In this document: in pieces, positions 15,996-24,774 of the stretch
Layout of the letters: every line of letters begins with the position of its first letter
How positions within the stretch are numbered: the first letter of the stretch is position 1
Assembly (NCBI GenBank): GCA_945862385.1
Contig: CAMAXV010000011.1
Location: 1 to 64,000 of the forward strand
From: Chitinophaga pinensis
Lineage (GTDB): Bacteria; Bacteroidota; Bacteroidia; Chitinophagales; Chitinophagaceae
Length of the DNA stretch: 64,000 nucleotides
Direction: 5' to 3'
Notes under the pieces: model-generated
The model's database searches: none
What the model saw: the letters and a program-made list of their open reading frames with translations, nothing else
What the model was told of the DNA's origin: nothing
Translations under genes and position numbers: made by a program

Positions 15996-17876
15996 ATGAA
16001 ACCCAAAATCGTCTTCCGCCTTGCATTAATATTTGGATGGATGATATTTTTCACAGCAGGATTTGCCCAATCATCCACCAAACAAATAAATGAAGCGATT
16101 AAAAATATAAAATCGAATCTGAACAAAAATCCCGCTCAAAGCAAGGCAGATTTACTGCAGCTTGTTACAAAAAATCCCTCCGCTCCGGATACTTGCAAAG
16201 CGAATATCTATATGGATGTAGCCATCGCTTTTGGCATGCTTAATCAACTGGATTCGGGATTATGGGCCATAAATCAGGCATTAACCTATGAAACGGACAA
16301 AGACTTTAATAGAATCAATACACTCCGTACCAAAGCCATACTACATCGGCTCAAAGGAGAATATGCACAGGCTACAGATGCCATCAAAGCTTGTCTGCAA
16401 CTGAACGACAGTATCTGGAAAAACCAGCCATTCAAAGCCATTGCCCTGCAGGAATATGCTAGTTTGTGTAATGATCAAAACAATTTCTATCAGGCCACAA
16501 AACTCTATTTGCAAGCGCTTGATGTGGTTAATTCCACAAACAATAATGATAAAAAAAATCTTTTCATTGCATTAAAAATCCAAATTAATCTGGGCGAGGC
16601 ATATGGACGCAGTGGCAACTATGGTTTTGCCATTAGAACCCTTCAAAAAACACTACCGCAACTGGATTCTTTGAAAGATTACGATGGTTATATTAGAGCC
16701 GGATATCAGCTGGCAGAGTATCTTATTCAAACCAACCAATGTACTTCAGCAGATAGCCTGGTCAATATTCTTTTACCTCTAGCCCGCGAAATAAAGAACG
16801 AGGAGCTCGAGTCGTACCTGATTCTGAAATTGGGGCTTTCTCGCTCACAGCAGTTAAAATATCAGAAATCTCTTCCTTATTATCGGCAGTCATTCGGACT
16901 AATGAAAAAAAATCAATCTTTTTTTATACTGGAAGTCGCCATTCCCTATCTCACCGCCTTAAAAAATACCAATGGTTACCCCGAAGCGCGGCAGGTTATG
17001 AAAAGCGAAGTGGTTCAATCCGTTTTGAAAACTGCCAACAATGATGACCTACTCAACTACAAGAAAGTTGCCATTCATTTTTTGTATAACGAATTATCTC
17101 CGGCTCAACTTCATGCATATTACCAGGAAATCCAGCGTTTATCTGACACCGTTAAAATCGAAGGACAAAAGCAGCTAGCGTTGGAATTACAGGCAAAATA
17201 CCAGTTTGAGCAGCAGGAAAAAAATGAAAAGTTATTGCTTAAAGAAAATGAGATATTGCGCGAAAGTGAAGGTTACAAACGCAAACAGATTTATTTGATA
17301 TTAATAATTGCTACTTTTTTAATAACTACCATCGTATTGATTTATTTGAGGGTTCGTCAACGTTCGCGAATACAGGCCAGAGAACTTGATGTACAGAAAA
17401 TAGAAAATAAAGTTCAAAAGCAGCAAACGGAATGGGCGTTACAGGAAAAGCAATACCGCGACCAGTTACTGGAACAGCAAAAAACATTATTAATACAAAC
17501 CCTCGCCGATTCGGAGGAATTGAAACTAAAAATAAATCAGATTGTAGCCGAGCAACAACAGGAACGCAGGCAAGAATTGATGGAACAATTTGAAAAAGCG
17601 GTAGAGGACCGAACGGGATTAGATAAATTACTGATACAATTCAACAACATACACCCGGGTTTTGCATCGGAGCTTCTTCAAAATTATCCGAAACTTACTC
17701 AGACTGATATGCAATTTTGCATACTCTACAGAATGAATTTATCTACCAAAGAAATCTCCGCGCTCTTGCTTGTAGAGCCCCGCAGTATATACACAAAAAA
17801 ATATCGTATCATGGAAAAGATGGGGCTGGGAAAGGAAGACGATTTTGATCAGATTATTTTTAATAAGGGTCGATGA
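15996..17876 (+). CDS. Membrane-tethered TPR sensor with C-terminal helix-turn-helix
   Basis: A 626-residue regulator with Bacteroidota architecture. Seen: signal peptide ending GFAQ (~25), helical TPR-like repeats (~35-400) in the periplasm, one transmembrane segment (~429-450, IYLILIIATFLITTIVLIYL), a long charged coiled coil (~455-550) rich in Gln, Glu and Lys, and a C-terminal LuxR-like helix-turn-helix (~570-626: LTQTDMQFCILYRMNLSTKEIS, then SIYTKKYRIMEKMGL). Such proteins are thought to sense envelope or starvation cues and act at nearby promoters without a separate kinase. It faces away from the two glycine-rich genes across a gap with repeated TTTGTAGCA sites, which makes those genes its likeliest targets. 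DNA binding is inferred, not shown. Confidence 0.85.
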   Translation: MKPKIVFRLALIFGWMIFFTAGFAQSSTKQINEAIKNIKSNLNKNPAQSKADLLQLVTKNPSAPDTCKANIYMDVAIAFGMLNQLDSGLWAINQALTYETDKDFNRINTLRTKAILHRLKGEYAQATDAIKACLQLNDSIWKNQPFKAIALQEYASLCNDQNNFYQATKLYLQALDVVNSTNNNDKKNLFIALKIQINLGEAYGRSGNYGFAIRTLQKTLPQLDSLKDYDGYIRAGYQLAEYLIQTNQCTSADSLVNILLPLAREIKNEELESYLILKLGLSRSQQLKYQKSLPYYRQSFGLMKKNQSFFILEVAIPYLTALKNTNGYPEARQVMKSEVVQSVLKTANNDDLLNYKKVAIHFLYNELSPAQLHAYYQEIQRLSDTVKIEGQKQLALELQAKYQFEQQEKNEKLLLKENEILRESEGYKRKQIYLILIIATFLITTIVLIYLRVRQRSRIQARELDVQKIENKVQKQQTEWALQEKQYRDQLLEQQKTLLIQTLADSEELKLKINQIVAEQQQERRQELMEQFEKAVEDRTGLDKLLIQFNNIHPGFASELLQNYPKLTQTDMQFCILYRMNLSTKEISALLLVEPRSIYTKKYRIMEKMGLGKEDDFDQIIFNKGR

Positions 17877-18055
17877 CGCGTTTGTTATCACCAATTTTAG
17901 AGAAAATGTATTTGCCCTGATGCATATGAGTTCAAGTAATTAGTAAAAAAATTTCACTTGAAAAATTGATCGATGAAATTGCAGAAGCTACAGGACTTAT
18001 CAAATCCTTTTTGAAAAGAATTAAGTATTACAATCCAATTTATTGATAGTAAAAT

Positions 18056-18083
18056 AAAAATCCCCGGCATTTGCCAGGGATTT
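18056..18083 (-). terminator. tRNA-Glu terminator (second copy of 28-base repeat)
   Basis: Read on the minus strand, AAATCCC-TGGC-AAAT-GCC-GGGGATTTTTA forms a hairpin directly after the tRNA and ends in a T tract. The same 28 bases occur at 8309-8336. The rest of 17877-18055 carries no convincing gene; a 34-codon open frame at 17945-18046 has no start codon. Confidence 0.75.
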
Positions 18084-18084
18084 G

Positions 18085-18156
18085 TAGCCCGTAGGGGAAT
18101 CGAACCCCTCATTCCTCCGTGAAAGGGAGGCGTCTTAACCGATTGACCAACGGGCC
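18085..18156 (-). tRNA. tRNA-Glu (anticodon TTC)
   Basis: A full cloverleaf is visible on the minus strand: acceptor GGCCCGT (5') with ACGGGCT (3'), including a G-T first pair; a D-arm with GGTCAATCGGTTAAGAC; anticodon stem CCTCC/GGAGG with loop CTTTCAC giving anticodon TTC; T-arm AGGGG-TTCGATT-CCCCT; discriminator A. The CCA end is not encoded. A consensus Bacteroidota promoter precedes it and a hairpin terminator follows. Confidence 0.96.
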
Positions 18157-18174
18157 GTTTATCGTTCGGGAGTG

Positions 18175-18205
18175 CAAATATAAGTTCTTATGGAAATATG
18201 ACAAA
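18175..18205 (-). promoter_or_regulatory. Bacteroidota-type promoter of tRNA-Glu
   Basis: On the minus strand TTTG (18205-18202) is followed by 19 bases and then TATATTTG (18182-18175), which fits the -33 TTTG and -7 TAnnTTTG consensus of the Bacteroidota primary sigma factor. The tRNA 5' end lies 18 bases further on. Confidence 0.8.
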
Positions 18206-18262
18206 AAAAATATGAATACTTCTTAACTTCGTGCCTCTTTTAAGACACTAAAGCAATCAAAC

Positions 18263-19276
18263 ATGAGTACAGTTAAAGTAGCAATCAATGGTTTCGGCAG
18301 AATAGGCCGCCTCGTCTACCGCCAGATTTTCAACATGGAAGGCATCGAAATCGTTGCCATCAATGACCTTACATCTCCAAAAGTGCTTGCCCACCTCCTC
18401 AAATACGATACGGCTCAGGGTCGCTTTGAACAGGAAGTTTCTGCAACAGAAAACGCCATCATTGTAAACGGTCATGAAGTAAAAATCTATGCCCAGCGTG
18501 ATCCAGCCCAGATTCCATGGGGTAACCATGATGTTGACGTTGTTCTGGAATGTACCGGCTTCTTCACTGATAAAGATAAAGCTGCTGCTCACCTTACAGC
18601 TGGTGCAAAAAAAGTTGTTATCTCTGCACCTGCTACCGGTGACCTGAAAACCATCGTTTTCAACACCAACCACGAAATCCTGGATGGCTCTGAAACCATC
18701 ATCAGCTGCGCTTCCTGTACTACAAACTGCCTTGCTCCTATGGCCAAAGTACTTGAAGAGCAATTTGGTATCCTTACCGGACTCATGACAACCGTTCATG
18801 CTTATACCAACGACCAGAATACACAAGACGCTCCACACCCCAAAGGCGATCTCCGCCGTGCACGTGCAGCTGCCCAAAATATTGTTCCCAACAGCACCGG
18901 TGCTGCAAAAGCAATCGGACTGGTTCTTCCAAGCCTGAAAGGTAAACTCGATGGTACAGCACAACGTGTGCCAACCCTTACCGGTTCACTGACGGAACTG
19001 ACAGTATTGCTTGCTAAAAAAACCACAGCTGAAGAAATCAATGCTGCGATGAAAGCTGCATCCAATGAAAGCTATGGTTATACCGAAGATGAAATCGTTT
19101 CAGGAGACGTCATAGGAATCCGCTATGGTTCACTTTTTGATGCCACCCAGACCAAAGTACAAACCGTAGGTGATGCTCAGCTTGTTCGTACAGTAAGCTG
19201 GTACGATAATGAAATGAGCTATGTAAGTCAGCTTGTAAGAACAGTGAATTACTTTGCTCAGCTGATCTCCAAGTAA
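18263..19276 (+). CDS. gap: Glyceraldehyde-3-phosphate dehydrogenase, type I
   Basis: The NAD-dependent glycolytic enzyme converting glyceraldehyde 3-phosphate to 1,3-bisphosphoglycerate. At 337 residues it has normal length. Seen: Rossmann motif NGFGRIGR (9-16), catalytic Cys152 in [12 protein letters not shown], the T-A-Y segment [14 protein letters not shown], and the C-terminal [15 protein letters not shown] hairpin terminator separates it from pgk, the next glycolytic gene, 59 bases downstream. The ATG start follows a short AT-rich leader. Confidence 0.98.
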   Translation: MSTVKVAINGFGRIGRLVYRQIFNMEGIEIVAINDLTSPKVLAHLLKYDTAQGRFEQEVSATENAIIVNGHEVKIYAQRDPAQIPWGNHDVDVVLECTGFFTDKDKAAAHLTAGAKKVVISAPATGDLKTIVFNTNHEILDGSETIISCASCTTNCLAPMAKVLEEQFGILTGLMTTVHAYTNDQNTQDAPHPKGDLRRARAAAQNIVPNSTGAAKAIGLVLPSLKGKLDGTAQRVPTLTGSLTELTVLLAKKTTAEEINAAMKAASNESYGYTEDEIVSGDVIGIRYGSLFDATQTKVQTVGDAQLVRTVSWYDNEMSYVSQLVRTVNYFAQLISK

Positions 19277-19293
19277 TCACGATCCATATTTTG

Positions 19294-19325
19294 ACCCGGC
19301 AGCAAAACTGCCGGGTTTCTTTTTA
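19294..19325 (+). terminator. Terminator between gap and pgk
   Basis: ACCCGGCAG (19294-19302) pairs with CTGCCGGGT (19308-19316) around CAAAA, followed by TTCTTTTT. Since pgk starts only 10 bases later, partial read-through may set the gap:pgk ratio. Confidence 0.9.
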
Positions 19326-19335
19326 AAATTATACC

Positions 19336-20535
19336 ATGACGCAATTCAGTAATTTCAATTTCGGTGGCAAAAAAGTCCTTATCCGCGTTGATTTCAACGT
19401 ACCCTTAAACGACCAGTTTCAGGTAACCGATGATACCCGCATGCAGGCAGCCATTCCCACAATTCAAAAAATCCTGTCTGATGGCGGATCAGTCATTCTC
19501 ATGAGCCACCTGGGAAGACCAAAGGATGGTCCAACCAACAAATATTCCCTTTCCCACCTGGTTCCTCACCTGCAAAAACTCGTGGGAGATCAACACGAAG
19601 TATTTTTTGCCTCTGATTGCATCGGGGAACCGGCCCAAAAAGCAGCCGACCTGCTGGAAGCTGGCGACGTTTTGCTGCTTGAAAACCTCCGCTTCCACAA
19701 GGAAGAAGAAAAGGGCGACCTGGTATTTGCTGAAAAACTGAGCAAGCTTGGTGATGTCTATGTCAACGACGCGTTTGGCACTGCACACAGGGCACATGCT
19801 TCCACAGCAGTTATAGCCGACTTCATTGATGGTGATAAAAAGATGTTCGGACTCCTCATGGAAGGTGAAGTGGCCAGTGCTGAAAAAGTATTACTGCAGT
19901 CTGAACGTCCATTTACAGCCATCATCGGCGGCGCCAAAGTTTCAGATAAAATACTGATTATCGAAAACCTCCTTGAAAAGGCTACAGATATCATCATAGG
20001 TGGTGGTATGGCCTATACTTTCTGGAAATCACAGGGCAAAGAAATAGGCAACTCCCTTTGTGAAGAAGACCGTCTCCCACTGGCAGCTGAACTGCTCGAA
20101 AAAGCCAAAGCAAAAGGGGTTAATATTCACCTCCCTGCAGACAGCACCATCGCTGATAAATTTGCTGCTGATGCGCAAACATCCAATTGCGAAAGCGGTA
20201 ATATACCTGCCGGCTGGATGGGATTGGATATCGGAGAAAAAGCCCGCGCTGATTTCCGTGAAGTTATCCTGAGAAGCAAAACTATTTTATGGAATGGTCC
20301 GATGGGTGTTTTTGAAATGGAGAAATTCCAGGCCGGAACAAAAGCTATTGCTGAAGCCGTAGCTGAAGCAACCCAGGCTGGCGCGTTCTCTTTAGTAGGA
20401 GGCGGAGATAGCGTTGCTGCCGTCAACCAGTTCGGATTCAATGATAAAGTAAGCTATGTATCAACCGGCGGTGGCGCCATGCTCGAATTCTTTGAAGGAA
20501 AAGAACTTCCAGGTATCGCTGCTATCAAAAAATAA
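19336..20535 (+). CDS. pgk: Phosphoglycerate kinase
   Basis: Transfers phosphate from 1,3-bisphosphoglycerate to ADP in glycolysis. The 399-residue length is standard. Seen: the signature IRVDFNVPL (16-24), substrate-binding Arg in [21 protein letters not shown], the hinge region, and the nucleotide-binding C-terminal segments [10 protein letters not shown] and [13 protein letters not shown] followed by [18 protein letters not shown]. It lies downstream of gap across a terminator and is followed by its own terminator. Confidence 0.98.
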   Translation: MTQFSNFNFGGKKVLIRVDFNVPLNDQFQVTDDTRMQAAIPTIQKILSDGGSVILMSHLGRPKDGPTNKYSLSHLVPHLQKLVGDQHEVFFASDCIGEPAQKAADLLEAGDVLLLENLRFHKEEEKGDLVFAEKLSKLGDVYVNDAFGTAHRAHASTAVIADFIDGDKKMFGLLMEGEVASAEKVLLQSERPFTAIIGGAKVSDKILIIENLLEKATDIIIGGGMAYTFWKSQGKEIGNSLCEEDRLPLAAELLEKAKAKGVNIHLPADSTIADKFAADAQTSNCESGNIPAGWMGLDIGEKARADFREVILRSKTILWNGPMGVFEMEKFQAGTKAIAEAVAEATQAGAFSLVGGGDSVAAVNQFGFNDKVSYVSTGGGAMLEFFEGKELPGIAAIKK

Positions 20536-20561
20536 CCACTCATCCTTTCCGGATGCACATC

Positions 20562-20593
20562 GCCCCAAGGTTTCCATGACTTTGGGGCTTTTT
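20562..20593 (+). terminator. Terminator after pgk
   Basis: GCCCCAA (20562-20568) pairs with TTGGGGC (20582-20588), followed by five T residues, 26 bases after the pgk stop. Confidence 0.8.
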
Positions 20594-20623
20594 CGTACCT
20601 TTACATCATATAACACAAAAAAA

Positions 20624-21220
20624 ATGAGCACACGTAACATTGTTCTGATTTCTATTCTGGGTTTTATTCTCCTGCTTGGTGGCTGCGGATGTAGCGGCTA
20701 CAATGGCCTGGTTCAAAAAGACCAGGAAGTGAAAGGCAAATGGGCCAATGTGGAAAGTGATTACCAGCGCCGGGCAGATCTGATACCCAATCTTGTAAAC
20801 ACCGTAAAAGGAGCTGCCAACTTCGAACAGGAAACCCTCACACAGGTAATTGAAGCCAGGGCCAAAGCCACCCAAACTACCATTGATCCCACCAACCTCA
20901 GTCCTGAAAAAATTGCTCAATTCCAGAAAGCACAGGGTGAACTGAGTGGTGCCATTGGTCGACTGCTAGTAACTGTTGAAAAATACCCTGAACTCAAAGC
21001 CACTGAAGCTTTCCGCGACCTGCAGGCACAACTGGAAGGAACTGAAAACAGGATAAAAGTATCCCGTAACGACTTCAATGACGCAGTAAAAGACTACAAC
21101 ACAACAGTGAAAAAATTCCCAATGGTCTTGTTTGCCGGCATCTTCGGATTCCAGGAAAAAGGATTCTTTGCTGCTGAAGCCGGGGCTGATAAAGCGCCAA
21201 CTGTTGACTTTAACAAATAA
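20624..21220 (+). CDS. LemA family protein
   Basis: A 198-residue LemA-family membrane protein. Seen: an N-terminal lipoprotein-like or membrane-anchor segment (IVLISILGFILLLGGCGCSGYN), then the family core YNGLVQKDQEVKGKWANVESDYQRRADLIPNLV, four-helix-bundle region with VIEARAKA, and C-terminal FPMVLFAGIFGFQEKGFF. The Cys in LLGGCGC could be a lipobox. The frame is open further upstream to 20456, inside pgk, but the ATG at 20624 begins the conserved region. It forms an operon with two TPM-domain genes, the usual LemA partners. The function of this trio is unsettled; an envelope or photosystem-II-repair-like protein-quality role is proposed for TPM proteins elsewhere. Confidence 0.92.
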   Translation: MSTRNIVLISILGFILLLGGCGCSGYNGLVQKDQEVKGKWANVESDYQRRADLIPNLVNTVKGAANFEQETLTQVIEARAKATQTTIDPTNLSPEKIAQFQKAQGELSGAIGRLLVTVEKYPELKATEAFRDLQAQLEGTENRIKVSRNDFNDAVKDYNTTVKKFPMVLFAGIFGFQEKGFFAAEAGADKAPTVDFNK

Positions 21221-21225
21221 ATAAG

Positions 21226-21690
21226 GTGGATATACTCGGGTTTTTAACCGGAAAAAAAAGACGCTTCTTCAGCCAGGAAGAAGAGGAACGGATGGTGGAA
21301 GCCATCCGTTCTGCTGAAAACATGACCAGTGGAGAGATCCGGGTCTTCGTCGAAAGCCATTGCCGATTCATCAACCCGATGGACAGAGCCATGGAATTGT
21401 TCGCCGAACTGGAAATGACCAAAACAAAAGACCGCAATGCCGTGCTGCTTTATTTTGCCATGCAGGACAAACAAATGGCCATATTAGCGGATGAAGGGAT
21501 ATACCAGAAAATGGGACAAACATTCTGGGAAAATGAGATCAAAGCGATCATGGCCGAATTCAAAGAGAAACATTTTATTGATGGAATCTGTCATATGATC
21601 TCTGATGTGGGAGAAGCCCTTAAATCAAACTTCCCCTACCAGCGGGATGACCAAAACGAACTGGCCGACGGGATCGTATTTGGCAAATGA
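21226..21690 (+). CDS. TPM-domain protein without signal peptide
   Basis: A 154-residue TPM (TLP18.3/Psb32/MOLO-1) domain protein, cytoplasmic or peripheral since no signal peptide is seen. The start is GTG 21226, preceded by ATAAGG and 5 bases after the lemA-like stop. The domain spans ~16-140: FSQEEEERMVEAIRSAE, SGEIRVFVESHC, DRNAVLLYFAMQDKQMAILADEG, WENEIKAIMAEF. Its stop overlaps the ATG of the next TPM gene (ATGA), so the three genes are co-translated. The exact role is unknown. Confidence 0.88.
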   Translation: MDILGFLTGKKRRFFSQEEEERMVEAIRSAENMTSGEIRVFVESHCRFINPMDRAMELFAELEMTKTKDRNAVLLYFAMQDKQMAILADEGIYQKMGQTFWENEIKAIMAEFKEKHFIDGICHMISDVGEALKSNFPYQRDDQNELADGIVFGK

Positions 21691-22442
21691 AAAAGACAAT
21701 CACCCTCTTTTTTCTGGTCTTTTTATGTAATTCACTGATTGGTCAGATTGAAAAGCAACTTCCAGCCAGGCCTCAGCCACCGCGTTTGGTTACCGACTAT
21801 ACAGGCACACTTTCTGCAGACCAGCAAGATGCGCTTGAGAGAAAACTCGTGGCATTCGACGACAGCACTTCCTCCCAAATCGCAGTTGTTATCATTGAAA
21901 GTACCGGAGACTATGATATTGCAGATTTTGCTTTTGCACTCGGCAGAAGCTGGGGTATCGGCAACAAGGAGTTTAACAATGGAGTCCTTCTACTCGTTGC
22001 GAAGCAGGACCGCAAGATGTTCATTGCCACCGGTTACGGACTTGAAGGTGCCCTTCCGGATGCAACGGCGAAACAAATTATTTCAAATGAAATCAGGCCC
22101 AATTTCAAAGGAAACGATTACTACAGGGGCCTGGATCAGGGCACTGACGCTATCATAGCATCTGTAAAAGGAGAATATTCAGCTCCGGAAAATTACAGAT
22201 CAAAAGATGATGGAGAAGGTATCCCCGGTATTTTCATCATCCTGCTCGTTATCATTATTGTTTCAGTTCTCAAGCGCAGAGGCGGTGGCGGTAGAGGCGG
22301 ATTCAGAAGAGGTGGTGGCTTCATGTATTTCCCAACCGGAGGTAGCAGTCACTGGGGCGGAAGCTCCGGAGGCAGCAGCGGCGGCTTTGGTGGTTTTGGC
22401 GGAGGCAGTTTCGGCGGCGGTGGAGCTGGAGGGGATTGGTGA
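21687..22442 (+). CDS. TPM-domain membrane protein with glycine-rich tail
   Basis: A 251-residue YgcG-like TPM protein. Seen: signal peptide (MKKTITLFFLVFLCNSLIGQ), linker PARPQPPRLVTDYTG, TPM domain (~35-155; LVAFDDSTSSQIAVVIIES, GRSWGIGNKEFNNGVLLLVAKQDRKMFIATGYGLEG), one transmembrane helix (~178-193, GIFIILLVIIIVSVL) and a Gly/Ser-rich cytoplasmic tail ending GGGGAGGDW. This architecture is standard for the second TPM partner of LemA. It is the last gene of the operon and is followed by a short repeat array. Confidence 0.9.
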   Translation: MKKTITLFFLVFLCNSLIGQIEKQLPARPQPPRLVTDYTGTLSADQQDALERKLVAFDDSTSSQIAVVIIESTGDYDIADFAFALGRSWGIGNKEFNNGVLLLVAKQDRKMFIATGYGLEGALPDATAKQIISNEIRPNFKGNDYYRGLDQGTDAIIASVKGEYSAPENYRSKDDGEGIPGIFIILLVIIIVSVLKRRGGGGRGGFRRGGGFMYFPTGGSSHWGGSSGGSSGGFGGFGGGSFGGGGAGGDW

Positions 22443-22462
22443 TTGAAAGTCAAGTTTAGAGT

Positions 22463-22589
22463 GATTAGTTGAGCCTGCCTGCCTATGGCAGGAGAGATTA
22501 GTTGAGCCTGCCTGCCTAAGGCAGGAGAGATTAGTTTAGAGAGAGTAGTTTAGAGAGATTAGTTGAGCCTGCCTGCCTAAGGCAGGAGA
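22463..22589. repeat. Three copies of a 33-base hairpin repeat
   Basis: Copies at 22463-22495, 22496-22528 and 22557-22589 share GATTAGTTGAGCC and CCTGCC-TAA-GGCAGG; copy 1 differs by one base in the loop (TAT). The first two are tandem, the third follows a 28-base spacer made of TTAGAGAGA units. Each contains a 6-base stem hairpin like REP elements. A 14-base tandem duplication TCATCTCTCAACTC follows at 22601-22628. Confidence 0.9.
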
Positions 22590-22632
22590 GATTAGTAATT
22601 TCATCTCTCAACTCTCATCTCTCAACTCTTTT

Positions 22633-24036
22633 TCACCCCAACCCTATTTCCTGATGAAGCTCAGGTATCTCGATATCCATAAAACCTTTTCGCAATAGTC
22701 TTTCCCTGAAATCAACCTGAACTTCATACTCCCCATGAACCAGGAAAAGCTTTTTAACAGCTTTGGGATCCTGACAAGATAGGAACTGAGACAGATCCTC
22801 ATAATCTCCATGCGCACTCATACTCCTGATACTACCAACCTCGGCATGAACCTCATGGGCAACACCATAAATATTGACTTCCTTTTTCCCAGAAAGCAGG
22901 CGTGCACCAAGCGAGTGGGGCTCACAATAGCCTGTCATCAGGATACTGTTTCTTGAATTCTCTATGTTATTGCTGATGTGGTGCTTAACCCTTCCAGCAT
23001 CAGCCATTCCACTGGCAGAAATAATGACACAAGGTTCATTCCTGAAATTGAGCAACTTGGACTCATCAACAGTTTTTACGAATTGAAGTCCGGCAAACTG
23101 AAATGGATCTTCATCCTTTTCAAGTATTTTCTGAATTCTGGCATTGAAATCATGTGGATTTTTTTTCACGATCTGGGTAGCATGAACGCTGAGCGGACTG
23201 TCCACAAAATAATCGAGTTCCGGCAATCGCCTTTCCAGTTCAAGCTGATTCAGCGCAAACAACAACTCCTGGGTACGCCCTACACTGAAAGCCGGGATAA
23301 TGAGCTTACCCTTTTTTTTCAGGCAGGTTTTTTCAATCCATTCCAGCAGGTGATCCGGAGTTGGATTATGCAGGTCATGCAGGGAGTTGCCATAGGTGGA
23401 TTCAAGGATAATAAAATCTGCCTGTTCGAATGTTGCCGGCGATTTCAGGATGGCATCCCTGTATCTCCCCACATCCCCGCTAAAGGTGAGTTGACGCTGA
23501 CTTCCGCCTTCATTAATTTTCAGGTGAACTGCGGCACTTCCTATAATATGTCCGGCATCAGTGTATTGCAATTCAAGCCCATCTTCCAGCTTAAACCAAA
23601 GATTATAATCAACAGCATGAAACTGATCTATGGCCTTATGAGCCTCCTCCGTAGTGTATAAAGGTTTGAGAGGAGGTAATCCCGCTACTTTCCTTTTCTT
23701 ATTAACGTATTTGATCTCATCTTCCTGAATACCAGCGGAATCTTCCAGCAAGACGCTAGTGAGTTCCATTGTTGCAGGGGTACAAAATATTTTCCCTGTA
23801 AACCCATCACTAACCAACCTGGGAATCAGACCACTGTGGTCAATATGTGCGTGCGAAAGAATGAGGTAATCGATATCACGTGGTTCAAATCCCCACTGCC
23901 TGTTTAGTGCATCGGTTTCTTTACCCATGCCCTGAAACATGCCACAATCAAGCAGGATTTTTTTGCCATTGTTCAGGGTTAACAGGTGTTTGGAGCCTGT
24001 AACACAGCGTGAAGCACCGTGAAATGAAATTTTCAT
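22633..24036 (-). CDS. MBL-fold beta-CASP ribonuclease
   Basis: A metallo-beta-lactamase/beta-CASP hydrolase of ~467 residues, related to CPSF-type RNA nucleases and bacterial YsiM-like proteins. Seen: the N-terminal KISFHGASRCVTGS, zinc motif HAHIDHSG (HxHxDH, ~62-67), YTDAGHIIGSAAVHL, Asp in FSGDVGR, the beta-CASP region (PAFSVGRTQELLF, SASGMADAGRVKHH) and the C-terminal RMMD domain with HGDYEDL and LVHGE. Start chosen at ATG 24034-24036, because family members begin directly with MKI.F.GA; an ATG at 24060 would add eight residues. It probably processes or degrades RNA in the cytoplasm. Confidence 0.92.
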   Translation of the reverse strand: MKISFHGASRCVTGSKHLLTLNNGKKILLDCGMFQGMGKETDALNRQWGFEPRDIDYLILSHAHIDHSGLIPRLVSDGFTGKIFCTPATMELTSVLLEDSAGIQEDEIKYVNKKRKVAGLPPLKPLYTTEEAHKAIDQFHAVDYNLWFKLEDGLELQYTDAGHIIGSAAVHLKINEGGSQRQLTFSGDVGRYRDAILKSPATFEQADFIILESTYGNSLHDLHNPTPDHLLEWIEKTCLKKKGKLIIPAFSVGRTQELLFALNQLELERRLPELDYFVDSPLSVHATQIVKKNPHDFNARIQKILEKDEDPFQFAGLQFVKTVDESKLLNFRNEPCVIISASGMADAGRVKHHISNNIENSRNSILMTGYCEPHSLGARLLSGKKEVNIYGVAHEVHAEVGSIRSMSAHGDYEDLSQFLSCQDPKAVKKLFLVHGEYEVQVDFRERLLRKGFMDIEIPELHQEIGLG

Positions 24037-24078
24037 AAGCTTATGATTGGATGAATCCATAAGCTACGAAATATTTTT

Positions 24079-24690
24079 TTACTGAACAATGAGTTTAAAC
24101 ATAGAATCCGCACCAAGAAACCCTTCCAACTCATCGCCTACAACACACTCTCCTACGCCCTTGGGTGTTCCGGTAAAAATCACATCCCCGATATTCAATG
24201 AAAAATAATTGGAGATATGTGCGATGATTTTATCGAAATCATGAATCATATCCGCAGAATGTCCATCCTGCACGGTTTGTCCGTTTTTAAGCATTTTAAA
24301 ACGGATATCATCTTTTTTGAAAGCCTCACCTATCGGCTGCCAGTTTCCCAGAATGGCTGAACCATCCCATGCTTTGGCTTTTTCCCAGGGTAATCCCTTC
24401 TTCTTCAATTCAGATTGCACATCTCTTGCTGTAAAGTCAATACCAACCGAAATGGCATCATAATATTTAGACGCATTGCGTTCATTGACGTATTTACCAT
24501 TCTTGGAAATCCTCAGAATCAACTCACATTCGTAATGAAGCTCATTGGTAAATTCTGGATAATAAAAAGGGCTGTTAGGCTGCAACAACGCAGACTTAGG
24601 CTTCATAAAAATAACCGGTTCCTCGGGTACTTCATTGCCAAGCTCTTTGGCATGCTCCACATAATTTCGTCCGATGCACAAAAATTTCAT
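24079..24690 (-). CDS. Fumarylacetoacetate hydrolase family protein
   Basis: A ~203-residue FAH-fold hydrolase/decarboxylase. Seen: IGRNYVEHAKELGN at the N-terminus, the metal-binding E-x-E pair in YECELILRIS, the Asp in GIDFTARDVQ, KAWDGSAILG and the C-terminal DVIFTGTPKGVG. The family acts on acylpyruvates and oxo-dicarboxylic acids with Mg2+. Start chosen at ATG 24688-24690, where homologues begin (MKFLCIGRNY); the frame extends 13 residues further to 24729. It sits between the nuclease gene and pth on the same strand with 40-85 base gaps. Substrate is not predictable. Confidence 0.92.
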   Translation of the reverse strand: MKFLCIGRNYVEHAKELGNEVPEEPVIFMKPKSALLQPNSPFYYPEFTNELHYECELILRISKNGKYVNERNASKYYDAISVGIDFTARDVQSELKKKGLPWEKAKAWDGSAILGNWQPIGEAFKKDDIRFKMLKNGQTVQDGHSADMIHDFDKIIAHISNYFSLNIGDVIFTGTPKGVGECVVGDELEGFLGADSMFKLIVQ

Positions 24691-24774
24691 TGCTTCAAGG
24701 TTTTTATACGGTTGACTAGAATCACTCATGGCAGGAATTGGATAATCGTTTCGCCGAAAATAAGCATAAACAGG

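Noticed and set aside
17945-18046. 34-codon open frame reading KKISLEKLIDEIAEATGLIKS
   Set aside because: No start codon is in frame (stops lie just before it) and no family is recognised; at most a remnant.
18257-18964. 235-codon frame antisense to gap
   Set aside because: It mirrors the strongly conserved gap gene and shows no domain or start signal of its own.
22633-24036. MBL-fold protein as the missing ligase-associated exonuclease
   Set aside because: Its ~467-residue length and beta-CASP segments place it with CPSF/YsiM-type RNA nucleases, and it is not beside the helicase.
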